In this document: one piece after another, positions 26,506 to 34,604 of the stretch | Layout: each line of letters begins with the position of its first letter | How positions within the stretch are numbered: position 1 is the stretch's first letter | Source of the DNA: Reichenbachiella sp. 5M10 | GTDB lineage: Bacteria; Bacteroidota; Bacteroidia; Cytophagales; Cyclobacteriaceae | Length of the DNA stretch: 64,000 nt | Direction of reading: 5' to 3' | Assembly: GCF_002742335.1 (NCBI RefSeq) | Contig: NZ_MDGR01000007.1 | Coordinates: 4,468,501-4,532,500, forward strand | Translations under genes and position numbers: made by a program | Notes under the pieces: generated by a model | The model's input: only the letters and a program-made list of their open reading frames with translations | The model's database searches: none | Told to the model about the DNA's origin: nothing

Positions 26506-28149
26506 CTATTTATTCAATAATTGCTTGTATTTGTTGGGGTCATGGAGGGTTTCCATGGCTGTCACGACATCCGAATCACTATGTAAGGTTGCTTCGAGCA
26601 GGCCAGCATTGAGGTAGTATCTTCGGATGATCTCGAGTTCCAGCCTACGTTTGATTTCTGCTTTGAAATTGGTCAAACCGTTGGCCTTAAGTTTTTTGAT
26701 CTCCGTACTGATGGCTGAGATCTCCGTACTGAGTTGAGCATAGACCTTGTCTTCGTTTGCTGCTTCACTGAGTAGCTCCACGGCATCCTCGATGTTGGAG
26801 GTTGTTTCGAAGTGTTGATCATTGACCCATTTGGAGAATGCTGCGTATTCGCTATCACTGAGCTCAAAATCAGTGGGAGAGGACAGGCTGGCATGTGAAT
26901 AGTAGTATTTGGTAGCATAGTCAAATATCAAGCCTGCCGTTGTGAGGTTGGTGGTATAGGCCGAGACTTTCTTGGGTGTAATCTTGATGTCTGGGTCCAC
27001 TCCTCCTCCATCGTATACCACTCGGTTGTTGGTTGTAAAAAATGCCTCTTTCAGAGAATCTGGAATTTCTTGTGCTTGCCCGTCTGCAGATTTATGGAGG
27101 TAGTCCAGAGCTTGGATGCACCGCCCACTTGGGATGTAGTATTTGGCGGTAGTGACTTTGAGTTGGGAGTTGTAGGATAGTGGGCGCGTGACTTGGACGA
27201 GACCTTTGCCGAAGGATTTTTGTCCAACGATGATGCCTCGATCATAATCCTGCATCACTCCTGACACAATCTCTGAAGCGGAGGCACTCCCCTCGTTGAT
27301 CAGTACGGCAATAGGGATTTCGAGATCCAATGCTTCTTTTTTTGCTTGATAGGAGAGACTTTGCGCCTGCGTTTTGCCACGAGTCTCGACGATATCTGAC
27401 CCCTTGGGTACGAACAGGTTACAAATTTCAACTGCTTCGTTGAGTAGCCCGCCAGGGTTGTCTCTGAGGTCAAAAACCAGACCTGTAGCCCCTTGCGTTT
27501 TGAGGTCACGGACTGCTTGCTCTACGTCTTCGGAGGCATTGCGAGTAAACTCCGTCAGTTTGAAGTAGCCGATGTTTTCATCCAGCATTGTCTTGTAGGC
27601 GATGTTGGGTATGGTGATTCTTTGGCGGTCTACTTCATAGACTAGGCGCTCAGTGTTGTTACGCAGAACCCCAACTGTCAAGTGCGTACCCGATTGTCCT
27701 TTGATGAGTTTGCCTAGTTCGTCATCACTCATTCCTTTGATGTTTCGGTTGTTGATGCTGATGATTTCATCTCCAATCTTGAGTCCTGTGAGTTGAGCGG
27801 GAGAGTCATCGTAGAGATTGAGAATAAGGTGTCGGTCTTTGATTTTATTCGAAAGTATTCCGATTCCACCATATTGCCCAGTAGCATTGGTACGAAAATC
27901 CTCAATGTCGTCTTCGGGTATGTAGACGGTATAAGGGTCTAGTTTTTCCAACATGGCGTCTATGCTGGTTTTGATCAAGGTATTGGGGTTGATTTCATCG
28001 ACATAGTAGGTATTGACCTCCCCATAGAGTGACGAGAAGATGTCAATGTTTTTGACCATTGTGAAATACCTGTCGTCATTCGAAAACGACCATAGGCCTA
28101 CTACCGAGAGTAGGATGACGAGGAGTATGAATGTCTTGTTTCGTGTCAT
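26506..28149 (-). CDS. C-terminal processing peptidase (S41 family, CtpA-like)
   Basis: 547 residues. An N-terminal signal anchor (about 5-22) places it in the periplasm. A PDZ domain spans about 88-175 (GQYGGIGI, DDSPAQLTGLKIGDEIISIN). The S41 protease core carries the nucleophile Ser290 (INEGSASASEI) and the general base Lys315 (QKSFGKGLVQ), 25 residues apart as in characterised tail-specific proteases. It also has FDLRDNPGG and the substrate-recognition YYIPSGRCIQALDY. A C-terminal helical extension (about 430-547) follows. It is divergent from the channel operon on the right and leads into the BASS transporter. Confidence 0.93.
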   Translation of the reverse strand: MTRNKTFILLVILLSVVGLWSFSNDDRYFTMVKNIDIFSSLYGEVNTYYVDEINPNTLIKTSIDAMLEKLDPYTVYIPEDDIEDFRTNATGQYGGIGILSNKIKDRHLILNLYDDSPAQLTGLKIGDEIISINNRNIKGMSDDELGKLIKGQSGTHLTVGVLRNNTERLVYEVDRQRITIPNIAYKTMLDENIGYFKLTEFTRNASEDVEQAVRDLKTQGATGLVFDLRDNPGGLLNEAVEICNLFVPKGSDIVETRGKTQAQSLSYQAKKEALDLEIPIAVLINEGSASASEIVSGVMQDYDRGIIVGQKSFGKGLVQVTRPLSYNSQLKVTTAKYYIPSGRCIQALDYLHKSADGQAQEIPDSLKEAFFTTNNRVVYDGGGVDPDIKITPKKVSAYTTNLTTAGLIFDYATKYYYSHASLSSPTDFELSDSEYAAFSKWVNDQHFETTSNIEDAVELLSEAANEDKVYAQLSTEISAISTEIKKLKANGLTNFKAEIKRRLELEIIRRYYLNAGLLEATLHSDSDVVTAMETLHDPNKYKQLLNK

Positions 28150-28255
28150 ATACTGATCTCTTGATCTTCAGATGGGGGGTAAAATTATCATATTAATTTT
28201 TACCGTGACCATATTTTAGTTGCTTCCAGTGGCTGAATCTTGAAATACATAACTG

Positions 28256-28263
28256 TAAATTTG
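28256..28263 (+). promoter_or_regulatory. Candidate promoter -7 element of the Cache-channel operon
   Basis: TAAATTTG matches TAnnTTTG exactly and lies in the divergent region before the first channel gene. It predicts a leader of about 105 bases. No well-placed -33 TTG was found. Confidence 0.4.
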
Positions 28264-28375
28264 AATTATTAGTTTTAAATTCAAGGCAAAACCTTGTCCT
28301 CACAGATTATCGAGCATTTAAGTTTGGGTGGAGAGGACAGCAATTTGCACAGTCATTTTCAATCAACAGCGGCCA

Positions 28376-30502
28376 ATGTCTAACGTTATCTTTCAAAGAA
28401 GTACTTACATCCTCGTAGCGGTATTTTCTCTCATTCTTGTTTCTTGGTTGGTTGCAGACCTCTACTTGTATACGCAAAGTAGAGAGGAGGCCAGTGTGAA
28501 AATTGGATTTGAATCCAATGAGCACATTACGTTGGCATTGGACTCAGTGTTGCAAGACGTCATCAAAGTCACACATGAATTAGGGGAAGTATTGGAGACC
28601 TATGACCTGACTAGGGATCAGCTGATTGGGGTGATCGAAGCAGAAAGTCAGCAGTTTGACTTCATCCTCGGGATCACCGTGGCATATCAACCGTATATGT
28701 TTGACGATTCGTTGGAGCTATTTGCTCCGTACTATGACAAGCGTCAACGTTCGTTGATAGACATTGCGGATGTCTACAACTATACAGACTCTACATTGAA
28801 TACGGCACTATGGTATACGAAAGTCGTCGAATCTCAAAAGCCCGCTTGGTCAGAACCCTATTTTGCGCAAGGAGCACAGCAGATCGTATCAGACTATGGT
28901 GTACCCATCTATGCGACTGTCGACGGGGAGAGGGTGGTGAAAGGGACGGTGACGTTGACTATCGCACTTGAAAGCCTAAAGGATGCGCTCAATTCTATCT
29001 CGATAGGTACGACAGGGTACTCGTTTTTGGCTTCCAAACAAGGAACCATCATCGCACACCCTACACCGAAATTCATTCTCAATGTCAGTCTGCAAGATAT
29101 CGGCGAAGCGTTTGATATCAAAGAAACCTCAGACCGTATCCTTGGTGAGAAGGAGGGGTATATGGAATACAAGAGTATCTATACCAATACAGATTCTTAT
29201 TTGTTTTTTCAGACGATTCCTTCGACCCAGTGGAAATGTATGGTGGTCTTTGCAACCAATGACCTGCTCGGCAGCCCTGTCAAGATGGGTAATAAAATTG
29301 TAAACATTGCCTTGGCGACCACCTTGCTCATCTTGGGATGGGTAGCGGTACTGATTCGAATCTCTACCACGACCAATAGAAAGCTATGGATCATGTCTTC
29401 TCTCACAGCCGTGCTGATCCTCGCCAACATAGGAGTTATCTGGTGGCTCAATATTAAGAAGGGCTATGCTGCAGAACAGAATCACTCGGTCAAAATTATG
29501 AATCAAACGGAGTTGTTTCGCTATGTACTAGACGAAAATACGCGCCTTTTGCAATTGGGCTATGATCCATACATGACGATCAATACGGGGGTGTTTATCG
29601 AGGAGATGGCTATTAGGGATTCTTATAGTTTGAGTGTCAAGGGGCGTGTATGGCAGAAGTGGCCTATGGGCTTAGATGAGGAGTTTGTTCCGGATTTTCA
29701 ATTCGTTCAGGAGTCTCCGATTTGGGGAACAAAGAAGACTTTGATTTCGAAAATTGCCAATGAGGAAATGGGGGAAAATTATTACCTCTGGCAGTTTAGC
29801 ACGACGATCAAGTTGGCCCTAAAGTACAACAAGTACCCCTTTGATTCGCGGGATGTTAATATTGAGCTGGCTTACCCGGATTTTCAATCCAACATTTGGC
29901 TGATTCCTGATTTGGAAGGATACAAGGTACTGAACCCGTCCGCCTACCCTGGGATCAACAAGGAGATATATTTCCCAAAGGCAGAGCTGCAATCCACGTT
30001 TTTCTCTTTTGAGAGGCTGAATTATCAGACCGTATTTGGCAACACCATGTACAACGGGGATGAGGAGTACCCTGTGATGGAGTTTAACGTGCAGCTCAAA
30101 CGTAGATTCCTCAATGCTTTTGTGATCAACATCATCCCGATCTTTGTGGTAGCTTCGATGATCTTTTTGATTTTCTATAGTAACTCGAAGCGTAAGGATA
30201 GCAATACGGGCGTAAGCATGATGGGAGTGGTACAGAGTTGTGCGGGTTTTTTCTTCGTGCTACTCGTGGCGCATATTGATTTGAGGAGAAGATTGTCTAC
30301 ACCAGAAATCTCCTACATGGAGACCTTTTATTTCACGATGTACATCATGATTGGTTTGTTGGCAGTCAATGTCGTGGCATTTGCACAAACCAAGGACAAC
30401 AGGATATTGCAATACGAAGACAACTTGATTGTCAAATTGGCTTACTGGCCTCTATTGTTGGGGTCGTGGTTGATCATTTCGTTGGCTACTTTTTACAACT
30501 AG
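28376..30502 (+). CDS. Double-Cache sensor fused to a pentameric ligand-gated ion channel, copy 1
   Basis: 708 residues from the ATG at 28376; a GTG 16 codons earlier is ignored because the chosen start sits right before helix 1. Layout: TM 11-31; periplasmic double-Cache domain about 35-300 (AYQPYMFDDSLELFAPYYD, PAWSEPYF, GTTGYSFLASKQGTIIAHP), like sensors of SpoIIE-type phosphatases; TM 308-328; TM 337-358; a 210-residue beta domain about 362-574; then four helices at about 578-601, 612-634, 648-670 and 688-706. The beta domain has the Cys-loop-family landmark KYPFDSRDVNI (486-496) but no Cys pair, as in prokaryotic channels. LKRRFLNAFVINIIP leads into M1. Family assignment is by pattern; ligand and ion selectivity are unknown. 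Confidence 0.8.
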   Translation: MSNVIFQRSTYILVAVFSLILVSWLVADLYLYTQSREEASVKIGFESNEHITLALDSVLQDVIKVTHELGEVLETYDLTRDQLIGVIEAESQQFDFILGITVAYQPYMFDDSLELFAPYYDKRQRSLIDIADVYNYTDSTLNTALWYTKVVESQKPAWSEPYFAQGAQQIVSDYGVPIYATVDGERVVKGTVTLTIALESLKDALNSISIGTTGYSFLASKQGTIIAHPTPKFILNVSLQDIGEAFDIKETSDRILGEKEGYMEYKSIYTNTDSYLFFQTIPSTQWKCMVVFATNDLLGSPVKMGNKIVNIALATTLLILGWVAVLIRISTTTNRKLWIMSSLTAVLILANIGVIWWLNIKKGYAAEQNHSVKIMNQTELFRYVLDENTRLLQLGYDPYMTINTGVFIEEMAIRDSYSLSVKGRVWQKWPMGLDEEFVPDFQFVQESPIWGTKKTLISKIANEEMGENYYLWQFSTTIKLALKYNKYPFDSRDVNIELAYPDFQSNIWLIPDLEGYKVLNPSAYPGINKEIYFPKAELQSTFFSFERLNYQTVFGNTMYNGDEEYPVMEFNVQLKRRFLNAFVINIIPIFVVASMIFLIFYSNSKRKDSNTGVSMMGVVQSCAGFFFVLLVAHIDLRRRLSTPEISYMETFYFTMYIMIGLLAVNVVAFAQTKDNRILQYEDNLIVKLAYWPLLLGSWLIISLATFYN

Positions 30503-30508
30503 AATAAT

Positions 30509-32614
30509 ATGAAGTTTGTCCAGAAGAAGTACTTAATACCTGTTGCGGGTTTTTTTCTATTGTTGACTCTTTACTTCGTCTACGATTATCACACCTATAC
30601 CTCCAATCGCAAAGAGGTAAGTATGAGAGAAGGGACGGAAGCCATTGAAGAGGTCAAATCTGAGTTGGATGAAGTCTTGGGAGATATCGTGGCACGTGCC
30701 AACGAGATTGTCGAAATTTTGGCTTCTCAAGAATTGACCAAGGAAGAAGTAGAGGAGTTGGTGACTAGAGAAAGCCGAACGAATTATTACCTCCAAGGAG
30801 TGACGGTAGCCTATGACAAATATGGGTTTGATGAAGAGACGGAGTTGTTCGCACCCTTTTATGATAAAAAAAAGGGACACCTCATAACTCTTCAAGACCG
30901 GTACGATTACACCATAGATTCTGTTGTGTCCAACGAATGGTTTGTAGATCCTTTGGTCAAGGCTGGTCCAAATTGGACACAGCCATACATGGCAACAGCT
31001 GCCAACTTGGTGGTAGCAGATTATGGAGTGCCTTTTTATGCCAAGGGAAACCCTAGGCCGAGAGGAGTAGTTTCGATGACTTTGGATTTGAAAAAAATCG
31101 ACAATAAGATTGATTCACTGGTGCTACTCAAAGCGGGCACTGGGATGCTGGTATCGACCAAAGGACGATTCATCGCTCACCCATTTCCTGAGTACATACT
31201 CGAGCAGACGATAGAGGATATCGCTGAGGAGCTCTCCATCGATGAAGATATTGATAGTGTACTTGAGCAGCACAGTGGGTATTTGTCTTTTACTCGTGAT
31301 TCAGGCCTTGGGGGGTATGCGTTTTTTTCTACGATTGAGCACTCGGGGTGGAAGCCCATCATAGTGTTCAATACGGCGGAGCTATTGGGCAACCCTTACA
31401 AATTACAGCAAAAAATCGTATGGATATGTTTGAGTACTTCCGTGCTGCTTTTCATGCTGTTTTTGATTTTGATGAAAATCGATCATAGTACGGCGAAAAA
31501 GCTATGGTTGTCGTCGATTGTTTTGTCACTATTGATTGTCATCAATATTGTCGTGATGTGGAGCATCAATTTCAAGATGAACTTTGCGAATACAAAAGGC
31601 AAAGAAATCGTCATCGAAGGACGGACGCAGTTGGAGTCTTTTATCAGAAAGGAAAGCCATAAGAATAGGCAATTGGGGCTTAGTAATTTTATCCCTGTAG
31701 AAACTGGTATTTTCTTGGAGGAATTTCAGTTTCTAGATGCATATACGATTAGTATTCGTGGCGAACTTTGGCAAAAATGGCCCAAGCAGTTGAGTAGGTT
31801 TTATGAGCCTGGGTTTAGGTTTCCACAAGAGGCGCTGACTGGACTCAAAAAAATCGAGAAGACCGGGGTGAAAAGGACCAAGAAGTACGATAGGCACACT
31901 TGGAATTTTCGATTAAACATCAAAATGCCCTTGGACTACTCGAAATACCCCTTTGATGCACAAGACATCAACATAGAAGTCATGTATCCGGATGTGGACT
32001 CGGGGATCATCTTGGTACCAGATGTGGACGAGTACATGGAGCTGTCGCCGTACAGCATGCCAGGGATCAATCAGGAAATTTACTTTAGGGATTTTGAACT
32101 CATCGCATCGCGGTTTTCTTTCGATATTGTCAATTTTAACAAACGATTTGGCCACAAGAAATACTCTGGACTCAACTCCTACCCCATCATGAATTTCAGC
32201 GTCAGTCTGAAACGCAGATTGCTCAACGTGATGGTGACCAATATCATTCCGATCTTGGTGGTGTCTTCGATGATATTCTTAATTTTTTATAGCACGACCA
32301 ACAACAAGGAAGATAAATCTGGAGTGAGCATGATGGGAGTGGTACAGAGTTGTGCAGGTTTTTTCTTTGTGCTGTTGGTGGCTCATATCGATTTGAGAAG
32401 AAGGCTTACTACGCCTGAGTTGACTTATATTGAGACGTTTTATCTGACGATGTACGTGATCATGGCTTTGTTGGCAATCAACGTGGTGACATTTACCAAA
32501 ACGGACAAGTACAAGTTCTTACATTATGAGGACAACCTTTTGGTCAAGATATCCTATTGGCCCGTGTTGTTGTTTGCTTGGATGTTAATCACCTTGCTTA
32601 TATTCTACTTTTAG
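30509..32614 (+). CDS. Double-Cache sensor fused to a pentameric ligand-gated ion channel, copy 2
   Basis: 701-residue paralogue with the same layout: TM about 9-27; Cache domain about 33-295 (APFYDKKKGHL, NWTQPYM, TGMLVSTKGRFIAHP); TM 302-322; TM 332-352; channel-type extracellular domain about 360-568 with KYPFDAQDINI (479-489); M1 571-594; M2 605-628; M3 641-663; M4 682-700. Residues 605-633 are identical to residues 612-640 of copy 1, although the DNA differs at synonymous positions. The start lies six bases after the stop of copy 1, so both should be made together and could form mixed pentamers. The sensor halves differ more than the channel halves. Confidence 0.8.
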   Translation: MKFVQKKYLIPVAGFFLLLTLYFVYDYHTYTSNRKEVSMREGTEAIEEVKSELDEVLGDIVARANEIVEILASQELTKEEVEELVTRESRTNYYLQGVTVAYDKYGFDEETELFAPFYDKKKGHLITLQDRYDYTIDSVVSNEWFVDPLVKAGPNWTQPYMATAANLVVADYGVPFYAKGNPRPRGVVSMTLDLKKIDNKIDSLVLLKAGTGMLVSTKGRFIAHPFPEYILEQTIEDIAEELSIDEDIDSVLEQHSGYLSFTRDSGLGGYAFFSTIEHSGWKPIIVFNTAELLGNPYKLQQKIVWICLSTSVLLFMLFLILMKIDHSTAKKLWLSSIVLSLLIVINIVVMWSINFKMNFANTKGKEIVIEGRTQLESFIRKESHKNRQLGLSNFIPVETGIFLEEFQFLDAYTISIRGELWQKWPKQLSRFYEPGFRFPQEALTGLKKIEKTGVKRTKKYDRHTWNFRLNIKMPLDYSKYPFDAQDINIEVMYPDVDSGIILVPDVDEYMELSPYSMPGINQEIYFRDFELIASRFSFDIVNFNKRFGHKKYSGLNSYPIMNFSVSLKRRLLNVMVTNIIPILVVSSMIFLIFYSTTNNKEDKSGVSMMGVVQSCAGFFFVLLVAHIDLRRRLTTPELTYIETFYLTMYVIMALLAINVVTFTKTDKYKFLHYEDNLLVKISYWPVLLFAWMLITLLIFYF

Positions 32615-32619
32615 GACGG

Positions 32620-33708
32620 ATGAAAAAAACGCTACTATTACCTTTTTTTCTTGTCTCACTCACGTTGTTTGGACAGGACAAGAAGGACTATGAACTGAAG
32701 ATTGGTGGAGCGATTCGTGCCAATTATTTTGTCAAATCTTGGGTGGACCAGAACAAGAAGACCGGGGGAGAATTGGCTTACGATATGGTGCGCTTTGATG
32801 TGGATGCCAATTACAAAAATGTCATCGCATCGGGTCAAATTCGCTTTTACAGTCAGGCCTATGGAGGGATATTGATCCATCATGCTTACATGGGGTATCA
32901 GTTTGATGATTACTCTCAAGTATTGGTGGGGATACATCAGGTGCCATTTGGTATCCAAACCTATGCTTCCAACAACTGGTTCTTCAATATCAATTACTAC
33001 GTCGGGCTAGAGGATGATTATGACATGGGGCTCAAGTATGTTTATCAAAAGGATAAGTGGGGCTTTGCAGCGGCGTTTTACAAGAACAGCGAGATGCCTG
33101 CAGACAATTTTTCACGTTATTCTTATGACATCACGGGGACGCAAAATGAAGTCAACCAAGGTAACCTCAAGCTAACCTACACAGTGGCCAATATCGAATG
33201 GGGTGCTTCCATGGAGTTGGGACAGCTCGAAGAAGTAGCCACAGGGGATCTAGGGACACATTCGGCAGGAGCACTGCATGTACACGGCCGTTTTGGGCGA
33301 TTTGATGTCAAGTTGCAAGCCACCTATTTTCACATGTCGCCGAAAGGACCAGAGAGCAACTATGTTTATATGTCGGCCTATGGCGCGGAGTACGAGGTGG
33401 CCAGTGCGGCTAGATCCTATACGATAGGCTTCATGTATAGCTTGCCGTTGGAGTGGGGACCTATCGCATCCTTGGATTTTTACAATGATTTTGGCTATAT
33501 AGACAAGACAGAGCAGGGTTATTCGGATTCCGTGATGAATGTGCTAGGCGTAGGTGTCAATATGGGCAAAATGTACAGTTATGTGGATTGGGCGATGGGC
33601 AAGAACCATCCATGGCTAGGTCCAGACTGGACGAGTGCATTGAGTGTAGGGGATGCCGATGCAGAGTGGCATACCCGGTTCAATATCAACTTTGGATATT
33701 ATTTCTAG
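32620..33708 (+). CDS. Outer-membrane porin (OprO/P-like beta-barrel)
   Basis: 362 residues from the ATG at 32620, five bases after the second channel gene. The start is fixed by the signal peptide MKKTLLLPFFLVSLTLFGQ. The mature part is alternating amphipathic strands rich in Tyr, Phe and Gly (IGGAIRANYFV, ASGQIRFYSQAYGG, QVLVGIHQVPFG, DYDMGLKYVYQ) and ends in Phe, as outer-membrane barrels do. The opening strands and VGIHQVPFG resemble phosphate-selective-type porins. As third gene of the operon it may supply the channels' ligand or ions to the periplasm; this is inferred from position. Its 3' end overlaps the convergent K+ channel gene by 23 bases. Confidence 0.8.
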   Translation: MKKTLLLPFFLVSLTLFGQDKKDYELKIGGAIRANYFVKSWVDQNKKTGGELAYDMVRFDVDANYKNVIASGQIRFYSQAYGGILIHHAYMGYQFDDYSQVLVGIHQVPFGIQTYASNNWFFNINYYVGLEDDYDMGLKYVYQKDKWGFAAAFYKNSEMPADNFSRYSYDITGTQNEVNQGNLKLTYTVANIEWGASMELGQLEEVATGDLGTHSAGALHVHGRFGRFDVKLQATYFHMSPKGPESNYVYMSAYGAEYEVASAARSYTIGFMYSLPLEWGPIASLDFYNDFGYIDKTEQGYSDSVMNVLGVGVNMGKMYSYVDWAMGKNHPWLGPDWTSALSVGDADAEWHTRFNINFGYYF

Positions 33709-34525
33709 ACAAATGATTGCCACAGTTGAGGCAGTAGTTGGATTGAGTTGGCAGGTTGTTGGTGCCACAATGTATGCAAGTGAGAGCATTTCTTTTTTTC
33801 TCCCCACGGATCATTTCATTGGTGACGATGCCTGTCGGTACAGCTAGGATGGCATAGCCGATGATCATCAGTGCGGAAGCCAGGGTTTGTCCCATGAGAG
33901 TCACAGGGGCTATGTCGCCATAGCCTACCGTGGTGATGGTGACGATCGACCAGTAGATACTTTTGGGGATACTCGTGAAGCCGTTTTGTCCCCCTTCGAT
34001 CATATACATCATGGTGCCGATGATCACTACGATACAGAGCACAGTGCCGAGGAAAACAATGATTTTGTGTCGGCTGTTGTAGAGTGCGGAACCGAGCTGC
34101 TCTGCTCCTCCCATAAAGTGCGTCAATTTCAATACCCGAAAGACTCGAATCAGTCGAATTGCACGAATCACAGAAAGTGCACGTGTCCCGTCGATGAAAA
34201 TACCGAGGTAGGTGGGAATCAAGGAGAGCAAGTCGATGATACCCATGAAACTAAAGATGTACTTGATGGGTTGGGGTGAGGAGACAATCCTCGCGATGTA
34301 CTCTAACGAAAAGAGAAGGGTGAAAATCCATTCGACAATCTTGAGCTCATGATCGTACTTTGCATCGATCTCGTGGATGCTCTCTAGCATCACTTCGACG
34401 ATACTGGCGAGGATGATGACCAGCAGGATCACATCAAAAAGTTTGCCCATGGTCGTCTCGTATCCAAAGATGACTTCATGGATTTTTTGTTGCCATTTTT
34501 TGAGATGTGTGACGTCTTTTTTCAT
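33686..34525 (-). CDS. Voltage-gated K+ channel with C-terminal zinc ribbon
   Basis: 279 residues from the ATG at 34525 (an ATG 12 codons upstream gives a poor start). It has six transmembrane helices. S4 is charged every third residue (Arg121, 124, 127, 130 and Lys133). The pore loop carries the K+ filter TVGYGD (199-204) and S6 contains AVPTG. After S6 the tail holds four cysteines, C250/C253 and C265/C268 (CIHCG, CLNCG), a zinc-ribbon pattern. It is an inner-membrane K+-selective channel, likely opened by depolarisation. It converges with the porin of the Cache-channel operon, overlapping by 23 bases, and lies downstream of an orphan binding-protein gene. Confidence 0.92.
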   Translation of the reverse strand: MKKDVTHLKKWQQKIHEVIFGYETTMGKLFDVILLVIILASIVEVMLESIHEIDAKYDHELKIVEWIFTLLFSLEYIARIVSSPQPIKYIFSFMGIIDLLSLIPTYLGIFIDGTRALSVIRAIRLIRVFRVLKLTHFMGGAEQLGSALYNSRHKIIVFLGTVLCIVVIIGTMMYMIEGGQNGFTSIPKSIYWSIVTITTVGYGDIAPVTLMGQTLASALMIIGYAILAVPTGIVTNEMIRGEKKRNALTCIHCGTNNLPTQSNYCLNCGNHLSRNNIQS

Positions 34526-34543
34526 GGAATGAGGAGAGGTTGA

Positions 34544-34583
34544 AACAAAGCAAGCTACCAATAGAAATACTGATAGCTTGCTT
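34544..34583 (-). terminator. Stem-loop between solute-binding protein and K+ channel genes
   Basis: A perfect 10-bp inverted repeat (34548-34557 with 34574-34583) with a 16-base loop is followed on the minus strand by a T-rich stretch. It could end or attenuate the binding-protein transcript before the K+ channel gene. Confidence 0.5.
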
Positions 34584-34604
34584 GTGGATGATGTCTGTAG
34601 AGGC

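Noticed and set aside
28720-28960. Amino-acid-binding motif in the Cache domain of the channel proteins
   Set aside because: The expected Arg before the conserved Trp-Tyr is Ala in copy 1 (TALWY) and Asn in copy 2 (SNEWF), and the later Asp is Thr. The universal amino-acid motif is therefore not met and no ligand was assigned.
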